DNA of 64,000 bases, taken from contig NZ_CP080429.1 in the NCBI RefSeq assembly GCF_019613795.1, positions 1,145,501 to 1,209,500 on the forward strand, in the 5' to 3' direction. The notes under the pieces are model-generated. The model did not search any database, was not told where the DNA came from, and saw only the letters and a program-made list of their open reading frames with translations. The number at the start of each line of letters is the position of its first letter. Positions within the stretch are counted from its first letter, which is position 1. The stretch comes from Flavobacterium litorale. GTDB taxonomy: Bacteria > Bacteroidota > Bacteroidia > Flavobacteriales > Flavobacteriaceae. Below are positions 52,189-61,303 of the stretch, piece by piece. Both the position numbers and the translations under genes were made by a program.

Positions 52189-55005
52189 TTAGAAACTGTA
52201 GGTTACTGATAACTTGCCAAAGATTCCTTTTTTATACGATATTACTTCAACCTCATCACTGCCAATTGTACCAACGCTAGTATCCACCTCTTGTACGCGT
52301 TCTACAGTAGGGTCTAATAAGTTTCGTAAGGAGAGGCCTAGACTAAGGTTTTTAGTAATACTGGATTTAAATATAAAGTCCAGCATACCAACACCCTTAT
52401 CAACTAAATCACCTCTGTTGTTTGTACCAATTGCATACAGCCTATCAGAAAAATAGTTGTACGCTACAGTAGCCATAAGGTTTCTGTCGTTATCAAAATC
52501 GTAATTATAGCTTACATCACCATTTACCAATAAATCAGATGCTCCCGTTAGTCCGCCTTCGTCGTTTGTAAAGCCTACGCTCAGGTTATTTTCACGTGCT
52601 ACTTTCTCTGCATCAAAATCTTGGTTATGGTACATGTAGGTAACGTTAGCACCTACCGAAAGGGCGTTACTAAACATACTGTCCTCACCATGCTTAAAAT
52701 CAAATAAATCTTTTCGTGCTTCAAACTCACCACCTATAACAATAGCTTTTTCGCCACTATTCACCCACGATACATCGTTGGTTGCTGATGCAATTACTAC
52801 TTCGTTAATAGGGTTTTCAATGTATTTACCAAATGCTGTAAATGAGATTATCTCTGTAGATTTCGGGAACATTTCCCATTTAAAATCAAAGTTGTAGTTT
52901 GTTGATGCATATAAATCTTCATTACCAATATAGGTTTGTATAACCTCCTCGTAAAGGAAAGGTGCACGCTCTTTAAACTGTGGTAGTGTATATGTTTTAC
53001 TAGCTGCAAACTTTAAGTTTTGCTTCTCGTTTAATTCGTATTTAAACGTTAAGCTAGGTAATATCTCTGTTGTGTTAAGCTCGTTTTCCCCTTGTATAAT
53101 AGAGGTGTCAAATTCAATACTCTGGCTTATTACCTCAGCTCTAACACCTGCAATCATGGTAAGTTTTGGTGATAATTTATACTCTGCAGAAACAAATCCA
53201 GCATGTATACTTTGGTCTCCGTTGTATGTTTGTGGGCGCAAAGCACCAGCAAACCCAGCGTTACCTCTAAAAGTTACAATTCTGAATAAGCCATCGGGGT
53301 TTTCTGGAGTAATAAGATTTTCCTGAACAAAGTAATCGTCAAGTGTTTCAAGTGTTACTACTGGTTGTGTAACATTATTTGGAGCAAGCTGGAAGTTGTA
53401 CTGAGTAGCTTCAAAATCTACTGTTTTTATACGACCACTATAACCAACCGTAAGTTTACCCCTGTAGTTATCCTCATCGTTTTTGCTAAACTTGTAATTT
53501 GTAAATATGTTAGCAGCTACTTCATTTTCTTTTAAATCCTGAAAATACCTATGGTTGTCAGCATTAGATAGGTCGTTTAGTTGCGTTACGCTAAGGTCGC
53601 CATTATCATCAACAGGACGAAGTGTATTTTGCATCCTGTCTGGCATAGAGTTGTTTACGTGGTTGTACGATACACCCCACTCAATATCAAAACGCTCATC
53701 AAATTTATTTGTACCCAAAAGCTGGTTTACATACAAACCTGTTCTCTCAAAGGTAGAGCGTCGTACAACACCCCCACCATTAGGTGCGTTATCAAAAATA
53801 TCAATTATACCATAATACTCTTCATGATTTTGTTTGGTGGAGTTAATGTATAGTGAGTTGAACTGAAGTTTATTATTAGTATCAATTCTGTAGCTAAGGT
53901 TACCCATTAACGTAGTATTGGTATTATAATCGTACGAAAAAAAGTCAAGATCTTTACGTGCAATACCTTGCGAGCTTACACCACCACGTGCAGGACCTTC
54001 TCTAAAACCGTATTGGCTATCAAAAGAACCTGTTGCAAAAAAGCTCATTCTACCTTCTTCGCTTACATCGTAAGAATCGCCACCTTTAACAGAAATGCTT
54101 GTATTAAGTGGTGTAGCAATTTTTTCTCTGCTCCAGCTGGTCTCAAAGCCATAACTAGCTAAACCTGTAGCAGGTTGTTCTTGTTTTGTAAAACCTGTAA
54201 AATTAGGCCCGTCTTGCAGGTAAAAATTATCTTGTTCTAAAGCATTACTATTAAAACCCGTACCAATGCTAATTTCAAAAAAACCATTTCCCTTATAGTC
54301 TTTAGATGCGATGTCGATGTTTGCACCAGCAAAGTCACCATAGTTTTTAGGAGTGTACGTTTTATCAATACCTATATATTGTACAATATCTGATGAGAAT
54401 ATTTCTAACTGAATATTTTTCTTAGAAGGATTGTTGGAAGGTAATGGGAGTCCGTTCATTGTAGAAAGGTTATAACGGTCGCCAAGCCCACGTACGTATA
54501 CACTACCCGAACCTTCTTGTTTGGATATACCTGTGGTTTTAGATACTGCGGTTGCTACATCACTAACTCCTTTTCGTGCCATTTCCTGTGCACCAATACT
54601 CTGCTTAATTTCAACCGCCTTTTTTTGTGCTAGCAATAGCGCCGATTCTTTTTCGCGGCTAATCGTTTTTTCAATAACCACATCATTAAGCTGTACGCTA
54701 GTAGAGGACATGGCTTGGTTTATGGTTTTGGTTTCTCCAGCAGCAATGGTAATAGGTACTTCAATAGTTTCGTAACCTAAAAAACCAAAAACTACAGTAT
54801 GTGTTCCTGCAGGTATTTTTAGGGTATACGTTCCATCCATTTCACTGTTGGTTCCAATATTTGTTCCTTTAAGAGCAATACTGGCAAAGGGTAACGTCTC
54901 GTTGTTTAAATCCTTATCGGTTATGGTTCCTGTAATAGTCGCGTTGTTTTGCGAAAAACCTAACGTAAAGAAAAACAGGGTGATAAGAGCAAATTTGAGT
55001 TTCAT
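52189..55005 (-). CDS. TonB-dependent outer-membrane receptor
   Basis: 938 residues. Signal peptide MKLKFALITLFFFTLGFSQ. A carboxypeptidase-regulatory-like domain spans about 23-105 (ATITGTITDKDLNNETLPFASIAL), then comes a plug domain (GVSDVATAVSKTTGISKQEGSGSVYVRGLGDRYN starts near 145). A 22-stranded barrel follows, with typical TonB-receptor segments, ending KLSVTYSF. It should import a large substrate with energy from TonB/ExbBD; it is neither SusC-like nor clearly siderophore-specific. ATG 55005 is chosen because it begins the signal peptide. It is divergent from a PhoB/PhoR-like pair. Confidence 0.93.
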   Translation of the reverse strand: MKLKFALITLFFFTLGFSQNNATITGTITDKDLNNETLPFASIALKGTNIGTNSEMDGTYTLKIPAGTHTVVFGFLGYETIEVPITIAAGETKTINQAMSSTSVQLNDVVIEKTISREKESALLLAQKKAVEIKQSIGAQEMARKGVSDVATAVSKTTGISKQEGSGSVYVRGLGDRYNLSTMNGLPLPSNNPSKKNIQLEIFSSDIVQYIGIDKTYTPKNYGDFAGANIDIASKDYKGNGFFEISIGTGFNSNALEQDNFYLQDGPNFTGFTKQEQPATGLASYGFETSWSREKIATPLNTSISVKGGDSYDVSEEGRMSFFATGSFDSQYGFREGPARGGVSSQGIARKDLDFFSYDYNTNTTLMGNLSYRIDTNNKLQFNSLYINSTKQNHEEYYGIIDIFDNAPNGGGVVRRSTFERTGLYVNQLLGTNKFDERFDIEWGVSYNHVNNSMPDRMQNTLRPVDDNGDLSVTQLNDLSNADNHRYFQDLKENEVAANIFTNYKFSKNDEDNYRGKLTVGYSGRIKTVDFEATQYNFQLAPNNVTQPVVTLETLDDYFVQENLITPENPDGLFRIVTFRGNAGFAGALRPQTYNGDQSIHAGFVSAEYKLSPKLTMIAGVRAEVISQSIEFDTSIIQGENELNTTEILPSLTFKYELNEKQNLKFAASKTYTLPQFKERAPFLYEEVIQTYIGNEDLYASTNYNFDFKWEMFPKSTEIISFTAFGKYIENPINEVVIASATNDVSWVNSGEKAIVIGGEFEARKDLFDFKHGEDSMFSNALSVGANVTYMYHNQDFDAEKVARENNLSVGFTNDEGGLTGASDLLVNGDVSYNYDFDNDRNLMATVAYNYFSDRLYAIGTNNRGDLVDKGVGMLDFIFKSSITKNLSLGLSLRNLLDPTVERVQEVDTSVGTIGSDEVEVISYKKGIFGKLSVTYSF

Positions 55006-55186
55006 TGTGTTGTGTTTATTTTTCATGCAAAGAAACTTTAACCTTTCAAATGCTATGTTACGAAAAGGTTACCTTTGAATTTGGTTTATGTTACAAAATA
55101 GTTAACAGATTAAATAATGGTTAATGCCTTTGCTGGTTTTGTATTATCTTTACCTTTACGCCGCTAAACAATATGCAAGTGTCATT

Positions 55187-55870
55187 ATGAAGAAAAAAGA
55201 CATTAAAATTTTACTGGTTGACGACGAACAAGACATTTTAGAAATTGTAGGGTACAACCTAAGTCAGGAAGGTTACAATGTAATTACAGCAAGTAACGGT
55301 AAAGATGCGATAACAAAAGCTAGAAAAGAGCTGCCACACCTTATTATTATGGATGTAATGATGCCAGAAATGGATGGTATGGAAGCTTGCGAAAGTATTA
55401 GGAAGATACCAGAACTGAGTAATGTGATAATAACATTTCTTACGGCTCGTAGTGAAGACTACTCTCAGGTTGCAGGCTTTGATGCTGGAGCAGACGATTA
55501 CATTGCAAAACCAATTAAACCGAAATTACTTGTAAGTAAAGTAAAAGCGTTACTTAGACGACTGAAAGACGACGAGTCTAAAGGTGATATACTACGCGTG
55601 GGCAATATAGAAATTAACCGTGAGGAGTATAAAATAGTAATGGAGGATAGCGAAATTGTACTACCAAGAAAAGAGTTTGAACTGTTTTACCTATTAGCAT
55701 CCAAGCCAGGAAAAGTATTTAAGAGAGAGGAAATACTAGATAAAGTTTGGGGTAACGAAGTAGTAGTAGGCGGCAGAACAATAGATGTACACATTAGAAA
55801 ATTACGTGAAAAAATAGGCGACGAACTTTTTAAAACAATAAAAGGCGTAGGTTATAAGTTAGAAGTTTAG
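55187..55870 (+). CDS. OmpR/PhoB-family response regulator
   Basis: 227 residues. Receiver domain with acidic pocket D12/D13, phosphoacceptor D56 in LIIMDVMMPEMDG, T86 in FLTARSE and K108 in YIAKPIKP. A winged-helix DNA-binding domain starts near residue 130 (FELFYLLASKPGKVFKREEIL ... TIDVHIRKLREKIGD ... KTIKGVGYKL). It binds DNA as a dimer after phosphorylation. Start ATG 55187 gives the canonical N-terminus; the frame's earlier ATG at 55124 adds 21 unsupported residues. Its TAG overlaps the kinase GTG. Confidence 0.95.
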   Translation: MKKKDIKILLVDDEQDILEIVGYNLSQEGYNVITASNGKDAITKARKELPHLIIMDVMMPEMDGMEACESIRKIPELSNVIITFLTARSEDYSQVAGFDAGADDYIAKPIKPKLLVSKVKALLRRLKDDESKGDILRVGNIEINREEYKIVMEDSEIVLPRKEFELFYLLASKPGKVFKREEILDKVWGNEVVVGGRTIDVHIRKLREKIGDELFKTIKGVGYKLEV

Positions 55871-56913
55871 TGGGTATTAATTTTAAAAAATCATATCGCT
55901 TTGCTATAAAGTCAGCATCATACGTTACAACATTCTCTGCTGTACTATTAACCATCTTGCTTTACTTTTTTGCCGAAATAAACCTACTGTTTATTTTTGT
56001 TTTTTCAGTATTATTATTTGTATTCTCCTTCTTTGTACTACAGTACAGAGTAGAGCATTTTATATACAGGCGTGTAAAGAAGATTTACGATGATGTATCG
56101 TTACTCGAATCGGCGTCATTACGAAACAAACCCATTACTACCGATATGGCAACGCTTACCCGAGAGGTACAAAAGTTTGCCAGAGATAAGAAAATTGAAA
56201 TTGAAACCCTTAAGGTTCGTGAAGAATACCGCCGTGAATTTATGGGTAACGTTTCGCACGAATTAAAAACACCCTTATTTACCGTACAAGGCTATTTATT
56301 AACGTTGCTAGATGGTGCAATGAACGATAAATCGTTACGCAAAAAATACCTAAACCGTGCCGAGAAAGGAGTAGAGCGCCTTATATACATTGTTCAGGAT
56401 TTAGATATGATTTCTAAATTTGAGTTAGGCGATCTTAATTTAAACTATACTAAATTCAATATCATAGAGGTAATTCAGAATGTTTTTGATATGCTTGAGA
56501 TGCGAGCAGACAAAAAAGGAATTATGCTGATGTTTGATATGAAGTACCTAAAACCGATAATGGTATATGCCGATAGAGATAAGGTGCAACAAGTGGTAAC
56601 CAACCTAGTAGTAAACTCCATCAAATACGGTAAAGAAAATGGTACTACAGAGGTAAGCATAGAAGACCTTGTAAATAACAAAATAATTATCCGTGTAAAA
56701 GATAATGGCGAAGGTATAGAGCAACAACATATACCTCGTTTATTTGAACGTTTTTACAGAGTAGATAAAAGTGGTGCACGCTCCGAAGGAGGCTCGGGGC
56801 TTGGGCTTGCTATTGTAAAGCACATTATAGAGGGGCACGACGAAAAAATGTATGTAGAAAGTAAATTTGGCGAAGGGTCAGAATTTTCATTTACCCTCGA
56901 AAAGACCAAATAA
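55870..56913 (+). CDS. PhoR-like sensor histidine kinase
   Basis: 347 residues. Two N-terminal transmembrane helices (about 17-35 and 37-58) with almost no periplasmic loop, then a HAMP-like linker and HisKA with phosphoacceptor H130 in GNVSHELKTPLFTV. The HATPase domain has N, G1 (VKDNGEGI) and G2 (GGSGLGLAI) boxes. The lack of a sensory loop resembles PhoR-type kinases that sense via a membrane partner. The GTG start at 55870 overlaps the response-regulator stop (TAGTG), so both are made from one mRNA. Its end overlaps the convergent glycosyltransferase gene by 27 bp. Confidence 0.93.
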   Translation: MGINFKKSYRFAIKSASYVTTFSAVLLTILLYFFAEINLLFIFVFSVLLFVFSFFVLQYRVEHFIYRRVKKIYDDVSLLESASLRNKPITTDMATLTREVQKFARDKKIEIETLKVREEYRREFMGNVSHELKTPLFTVQGYLLTLLDGAMNDKSLRKKYLNRAEKGVERLIYIVQDLDMISKFELGDLNLNYTKFNIIEVIQNVFDMLEMRADKKGIMLMFDMKYLKPIMVYADRDKVQQVVTNLVVNSIKYGKENGTTEVSIEDLVNNKIIIRVKDNGEGIEQQHIPRLFERFYRVDKSGARSEGGSGLGLAIVKHIIEGHDEKMYVESKFGEGSEFSFTLEKTK

Positions 56914-57948
56914 ATCTTTCCATCGCATATCGCTACCCAAGTTTTTAAGCCCTTTATACATCGCTATTGTCTCTAAATCCTCTACCTTAAACGTATGTTG
57001 GCGTGCGTAAGGCACCAAGCCTGTTTTCTTTAGTTTGTGTGCTAAATATTCCTGCTCATACTGCCCAGGTGTAGGTATAAAAAAGGCTTTTTTACCTAGT
57101 TGTGCCAAATCCATAATAGTAGTATAGCCCGATCGGCATAATACTTGGTCACTTTCGTTAAAAGCCTGCTCCAATGCTTCGGTATTCATAAAATTGTAAA
57201 AAGTAATATTATCCTTTACGGTTACTTTCTCCTCTTTCTCTACAACACCCTTTACAAATATAACATTACCCTTAAATCGGGTAAGCTCGGTACTTAGTTT
57301 CTCTTCCAGTAGGGTACGCTGTGGCTCTGGTCCCGATAGTATTGCCATCAAATCATACTTCTTCTGTAAAGGCTTTCGGTGCAATCGGCTCAACGGTCCA
57401 ATATACTTTACTTTAAGTCCGCTATTCTCTATATGCCCCAATTTACCAGATAAGTTAGGCGATGTTTGTACATCGGGCACCCAACACTCCTGGTATTTTC
57501 GTATAAATAATTGGTGTATTTTGGAGGTAAACCAAGTAGTATTGCCAGTAAGCACATTAAGCTGATGGGTAATAAATACCGATGGTTTCTTTTTAGAGAA
57601 AACACCCAATCGATTATCAGATATAATACCCGATATATTATGCTCCTCAATAAGTTTTTGCACCATTTGGTTTTCCCGCCTCACAGCAGCAATCATGTTG
57701 GGTATTTGCGTAATGAGTTTTAGCTTGAAAAAAGCCCCGTTTTTAGCATACTCAATTTGGTAGGGTGGTAGCTCTAGCGCAGTAAGGTGCGGAAACTCTT
57801 TTTTAAGTAATGCAAGCGCAACACCGTCGGATGCAATTACAGGCTCAAAACCATGGTTTTCTAATGCTTCAATAACGGGAATACAGCGTGTAGCATGACC
57901 CAAACCCCAATTTAGCGGAGCCACCAAAATTCTTTTCCTGTGTTGCAA
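56887..57948 (-). CDS. Glycosyltransferase, GT1/GT28-like
   Basis: 353-residue GT-B-fold protein. The N-terminal start KRILVAPLNWGLGHATRCIPVI matches the acceptor domain of MurG/UGT-like enzymes. The C-terminal half (LAILSGPEPQRT, GYTTIMDLAQLGKKAFFIPTPGQYEQEYLA) carries the sugar-nucleotide binding region. Its acceptor and donor are not deducible. Only the first ATG (57948) is well placed. The 3' end overlaps the histidine-kinase gene by 27 bp on the opposite strand, with no terminator between. Confidence 0.87.
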   Translation of the reverse strand: MQHRKRILVAPLNWGLGHATRCIPVIEALENHGFEPVIASDGVALALLKKEFPHLTALELPPYQIEYAKNGAFFKLKLITQIPNMIAAVRRENQMVQKLIEEHNISGIISDNRLGVFSKKKPSVFITHQLNVLTGNTTWFTSKIHQLFIRKYQECWVPDVQTSPNLSGKLGHIENSGLKVKYIGPLSRLHRKPLQKKYDLMAILSGPEPQRTLLEEKLSTELTRFKGNVIFVKGVVEKEEKVTVKDNITFYNFMNTEALEQAFNESDQVLCRSGYTTIMDLAQLGKKAFFIPTPGQYEQEYLAHKLKKTGLVPYARQHTFKVEDLETIAMYKGLKNLGSDMRWKDLFGLFEGK

Positions 57949-58043
57949 AATGTAGTTTTTTGATAACTATTTAATAAGTGCAATCTAAAACTATTTCAGG
58001 TTTCGTATATTTCCCTAATTTTACCAAAATTTTAAGTTTAGTT

Positions 58044-58718
58044 GTGGGCAGTAAGAATAAATTGAAGCGATTTAAGGAGAACGAAACATTTAATAACGTT
58101 ATTCAGCCGAGTAGAGAAGCCGAAGTGTTAAACAATTTTTCGCTTAAAGGGAATTGGGGAAAAACGTTTTTTAAAAATGAAAATCCCATTGTATTAGAGC
58201 TAGGTTGTGGTAAAGGCGAGTATACCATAGGCATGGCTAAACGCGACCCCAACACCAACTTTATAGGTATTGATATAAAGGGGGCACGTTTTTGGCGTGG
58301 GGCTAAAACGGCAATTGATGAGGGTATTGCCAATGTTGCTTTTTTACGAACGCAAATAGAGTTGATTGAATACTTTTTTGCCGAGAATGAAATTGCCGAA
58401 ATTTGGATAACCTTTCCCGACCCCCAAATAAAATACAAGCGAACCAAGCACCGCCTTACAAACTCGGAGTTTTTACAGCGTTATAAAAAAATACTTGTAC
58501 CAAATGGGATTGTAAACCTAAAAACCGATAGCGAGTTTATGCATGGTTACACGTTAGGCTTACTCCATGGCGAGGGGCACGAAATAATGTACGCTAACCA
58601 CCATGTGTACCGTAACGAAGGTTCGCCAGCCATTGTTACCGAGATACAAACATTTTACGAGCAACAATACCTCCAAAAAGGTAAACCAATTACCTATATA
58701 CAGTTTAAAATAAAATAA
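58044..58718 (+). CDS. trmB: tRNA (guanine-N7-)-methyltransferase
   Basis: 224 residues from GTG 58044. Rossmann-like methyltransferase with LELGCGKGEYTIG (SAM-binding), GIDIKGARFWRGAK and the catalytic WITFPDPQIKYKRTKHRLT segment. It makes 7-methylguanosine at position 46 of tRNAs. The family N-terminus begins GSKNKLKRF, exactly here after the GTG; the longer ATG frame from 57978 would add a non-conserved 22-residue leader. Head of a five-gene codirectional run to nfu. Confidence 0.93.
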   Translation: MGSKNKLKRFKENETFNNVIQPSREAEVLNNFSLKGNWGKTFFKNENPIVLELGCGKGEYTIGMAKRDPNTNFIGIDIKGARFWRGAKTAIDEGIANVAFLRTQIELIEYFFAENEIAEIWITFPDPQIKYKRTKHRLTNSEFLQRYKKILVPNGIVNLKTDSEFMHGYTLGLLHGEGHEIMYANHHVYRNEGSPAIVTEIQTFYEQQYLQKGKPITYIQFKIK

Positions 58719-58719
58719 T

Positions 58720-59352
58720 ATGGATTTTGTCCTGCCCATTGTGTTAGGTTTTGTTTTGGCAGCCGCTGGTATTTCGTTACCAGGGCTTTTAAACATTACC
58801 GCCGCAAAAATTAGCCTTAACGAGGGTAGGCAAAGGGCAGTTATATTTGCATTAGGGGCTACAAGTATTATTTTTATACAAACGTACATTGCCGTATCGT
58901 TTGCAAAGTTTATAAACAGCCGCCCCGATATAATATACTTGTTGCAAGAAATGGGCTTAGGTATATTTGCAGTATTAACCGTTTACTTTTTGTTTATAGC
59001 CAAAAAGCCAAAGCCTAAAACAGATGGTATAACGGCAGATGTAAGGAGCAAAAAAAGTAAATTCTTTTTGGGGGTATTGCTCTCAGCATTAAACTTTTTC
59101 CCAATACCGTATTACGTTTTTATGAGTGTAACACTCTCCAGAAATCATTATTTCTTTTTTACACCACTATTTATATTCCTGTTCGTTATGGGCGCAGTAA
59201 TAGGCTCATTTACCATATTTTACCTTTACATCATATCCTTTAAACGATTTGAGCACAAGGCAACCTTCTTCCTAAAAAACATCAATTATTTTATGGGTAG
59301 CATAACAGGTATAGTAGCATTAATTACCCTTATCCGTATGATGCGAAGTTAA
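58720..59352 (+). CDS. LysE-family transporter
   Basis: 210 residues with six hydrophobic helices. The first two, with the Gly/Ala-rich GFVLAAAGISLPGLLNITAAK, carry LysE/RhtB-like features. Members export amino acids or threonine/homoserine. It starts one base after the trmB stop. The substrate is unknown. Confidence 0.85.
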   Translation: MDFVLPIVLGFVLAAAGISLPGLLNITAAKISLNEGRQRAVIFALGATSIIFIQTYIAVSFAKFINSRPDIIYLLQEMGLGIFAVLTVYFLFIAKKPKPKTDGITADVRSKKSKFFLGVLLSALNFFPIPYYVFMSVTLSRNHYFFFTPLFIFLFVMGAVIGSFTIFYLYIISFKRFEHKATFFLKNINYFMGSITGIVALITLIRMMRS

Positions 59353-59367
59353 TAAAACCTTTTAGGC

Positions 59368-59703
59368 ATGGCATTAGACGATAACTTTTTTGAGCGTGTT
59401 TACCAAGTGGTAAGGCAAGTGCCTTACGGCAGAGTAACATCGTATGGGGCTATTGCTAAATATATTGGTGCTGCACGTTCTGCCCGAATGGTAGGTTGGG
59501 CCATGAACGCTAGCCATACCATGGATGATGTACCTGCCCATAGAGTAGTAAACCGATTAGGGTTACTTACAGGAAAACATCATTTTCAGGGTACAAACTT
59601 AATGCAACAACTATTGGAAAGTGAGGGAGTAATGGTTACCGATAATAAAATTACCAATTTTAAAAAACACTACTGGGACCCAAACGAGGAACTAAAACGT
59701 TAA
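59368..59703 (+). CDS. Alkyltransferase-like (ATL) DNA-binding protein lacking the catalytic Cys
   Basis: 111 residues covering only the DNA-binding domain of O6-alkylguanine-DNA alkyltransferase (FFERVYQVVRQVPYGRVTSYG, IGAARSARMVGWAMN). The active-site PCHR motif reads VPAHRVVN: the nucleophilic Cys is A57. It therefore cannot dealkylate DNA but could bind alkylated guanine and recruit nucleotide excision repair, as described for ATL proteins. At 111 residues it has the short ATL length. Confidence 0.9.
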   Translation: MALDDNFFERVYQVVRQVPYGRVTSYGAIAKYIGAARSARMVGWAMNASHTMDDVPAHRVVNRLGLLTGKHHFQGTNLMQQLLESEGVMVTDNKITNFKKHYWDPNEELKR

Positions 59704-59809
59704 GTTTATTTTAGGAAAAGCAAGCCTTTCAGATATCAGCTTTTCATAGTATCTTTGTAATTTAAAAGCAGTCTTATTTAACAGGCTGTGTTACAAAGCT
59801 ATAATACAT

Positions 59810-60940
59810 ATGAAACTAGATAGAAAAGAGATTTTAAAAGCACTCGAAACCATTGCATTAGCTGGAGAAGGCAAAAATATGGTAGAGAGTGGCGCAGTAC
59901 GCAATGTGCTAACCTTTGGCGATGAGGTTGTAGTAGAGTTGGTAATGCACAACCCTGCCATGCATATTAGGAAGCGTGCCGAAGCAGATATTATAAAAAC
60001 CATACAAGATAAGGTGGCGAAAGAAGCCAAAGTTAAAGTAAACATTAAGCTAGAAACGCCTGAAAAGCCAGAGATAAAAGGTAAAGGTATACCGGGAGTT
60101 AGTAATGTAATTGCAGTATCATCGGGTAAAGGAGGAGTAGGGAAATCTACTATTACAGCAAACTTAGCCGTAACCCTATCCAAAATGGGCTTTAAAGTAG
60201 GTGTTTTAGATGCTGATATTTACGGACCTTCGATGCCGATTATGTTTGATGTAGAAAGAGAGCGTCCAATATCGGTACAGGTAGAAGGCAAATCTAAAAT
60301 GAAACCAATAGAAAACTATGGTGTACAAATACTTTCCATAGGCTTTTTTACCAGCCCTGAGCAAGCTGTTATATGGAGAGGACCAATGGCATCCAAAGCA
60401 TTAAACCAAATGATATTTGATGCTGATTGGGGCGATTTGGATTTTATGCTTATTGACTTACCACCAGGAACGGGTGATATTCACTTATCCATAATGCAAT
60501 CATTACCCGTAACAGGAGCCGTAGTAGTAAGTACGCCACAAGCCGTTGCACTTGCCGATGCCAAAAAAGGTGTAGCCATGTTCCGTCAGGAAACCATAAA
60601 TGTACCCGTATTAGGTATTATAGAAAATATGTCCTATTTTACACCAGAAGAATTACCTGATAACAAATACTATATTTTTGGAAAAGAAGGTGCAAAAAAT
60701 TTGGCAGAAGACCTTGATGTACCGTTTTTAGGCGAAGTGCCATTGGTACAAAGCATACGTGAGGCAGGCGACTACGGACGCCCAGCAGCAATGCAAACTG
60801 CAACGCCACTAGAGAGTGCTTTTGAAGAGCTAGCACGCGCTGTAGTACAAGAAACAGTAAACAGAAACGATAACCTACCACCTACCGAAGCAATAAAAAT
60901 AACAACAATGGCTGGCTGCTCAGCAGTTAAAAAGAAGTAA
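59810..60940 (+). CDS. Mrp/ApbC-family iron-sulfur cluster carrier ATPase
   Basis: 376 residues. An N-terminal MIP18/DUF59 domain (about 1-85) precedes a ParA-like ATPase with VSSGKGGVGKSTI (Walker A K112), a Walker B-like LIDLPPGTGD, and ENMSYFTPEELPDNK. In E. coli Mrp the equivalent of this last block carries a CXXC; here no CXXC is present and the protein has very few cysteines. Members load Fe-S clusters onto apo-proteins. It lies one base before nfu. Confidence 0.93.
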   Translation: MKLDRKEILKALETIALAGEGKNMVESGAVRNVLTFGDEVVVELVMHNPAMHIRKRAEADIIKTIQDKVAKEAKVKVNIKLETPEKPEIKGKGIPGVSNVIAVSSGKGGVGKSTITANLAVTLSKMGFKVGVLDADIYGPSMPIMFDVERERPISVQVEGKSKMKPIENYGVQILSIGFFTSPEQAVIWRGPMASKALNQMIFDADWGDLDFMLIDLPPGTGDIHLSIMQSLPVTGAVVVSTPQAVALADAKKGVAMFRQETINVPVLGIIENMSYFTPEELPDNKYYIFGKEGAKNLAEDLDVPFLGEVPLVQSIREAGDYGRPAAMQTATPLESAFEELARAVVQETVNRNDNLPPTEAIKITTMAGCSAVKKK

Positions 60941-60941
60941 G

Positions 60942-61181
60942 ATGACAACAGAAGAAATAAGATTAAATGTAGAAAAGGCACTTGATGAAATTCGTCCTTT
61001 TCTTGAATCGGATGGAGGTAACATTTCACTATTAACCATAGAGGAAGATAAACACGTAAAAGTGCGCCTAGAGGGTGCTTGTGTAGGCTGTAGTGTAAAC
61101 CAAATGACACTAAAGGCAGGGGTAGAAACTACCATTAAAAAGTATGCTCCGCAAATAGAAACTGTGGTAAACGTAGCCTAG
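60942..61181 (+). CDS. NifU-like (Nfu) iron-sulfur scaffold domain protein
   Basis: 79 residues, the single Nfu domain. ACVGCSVNQMTLK has C47 and C50 in a CXXC that binds a 4Fe-4S cluster between two subunits. It follows mrp by one base, so both are cotranslated; together they form a small Fe-S cluster assembly and delivery unit. Function as scaffold or carrier is known from the family. Confidence 0.94.
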   Translation: MTTEEIRLNVEKALDEIRPFLESDGGNISLLTIEEDKHVKVRLEGACVGCSVNQMTLKAGVETTIKKYAPQIETVVNVA

Positions 61182-61303
61182 TTTTATACTGCCTACGTTG
61201 CTAGTATTATTAGTAAGTACTATTTACTGACAATTATCATAAAAATAAAGAACAGTTTTGAGGAAATTTGTCCTTGAAACTGTTTTTTAACATACTACAA
61301 AAC

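Noticed and set aside
55124..55186. Earlier ATG for the response regulator
   Set aside because: It adds residues not seen in OmpR-family proteins, and a near-consensus -7 box (TATCTTTA, 55145-55152) lies within it.
57978..58043. ATG start for trmB
   Set aside because: The 22-residue leader is not conserved and the GTG at 58044 precedes the family N-terminus GSKNKLKRF.
61268..61303. TTG start for the ferredoxin reductase gene
   Set aside because: The 12 extra residues are not family-like and ATG 61304 begins directly before the FAD-binding strand.
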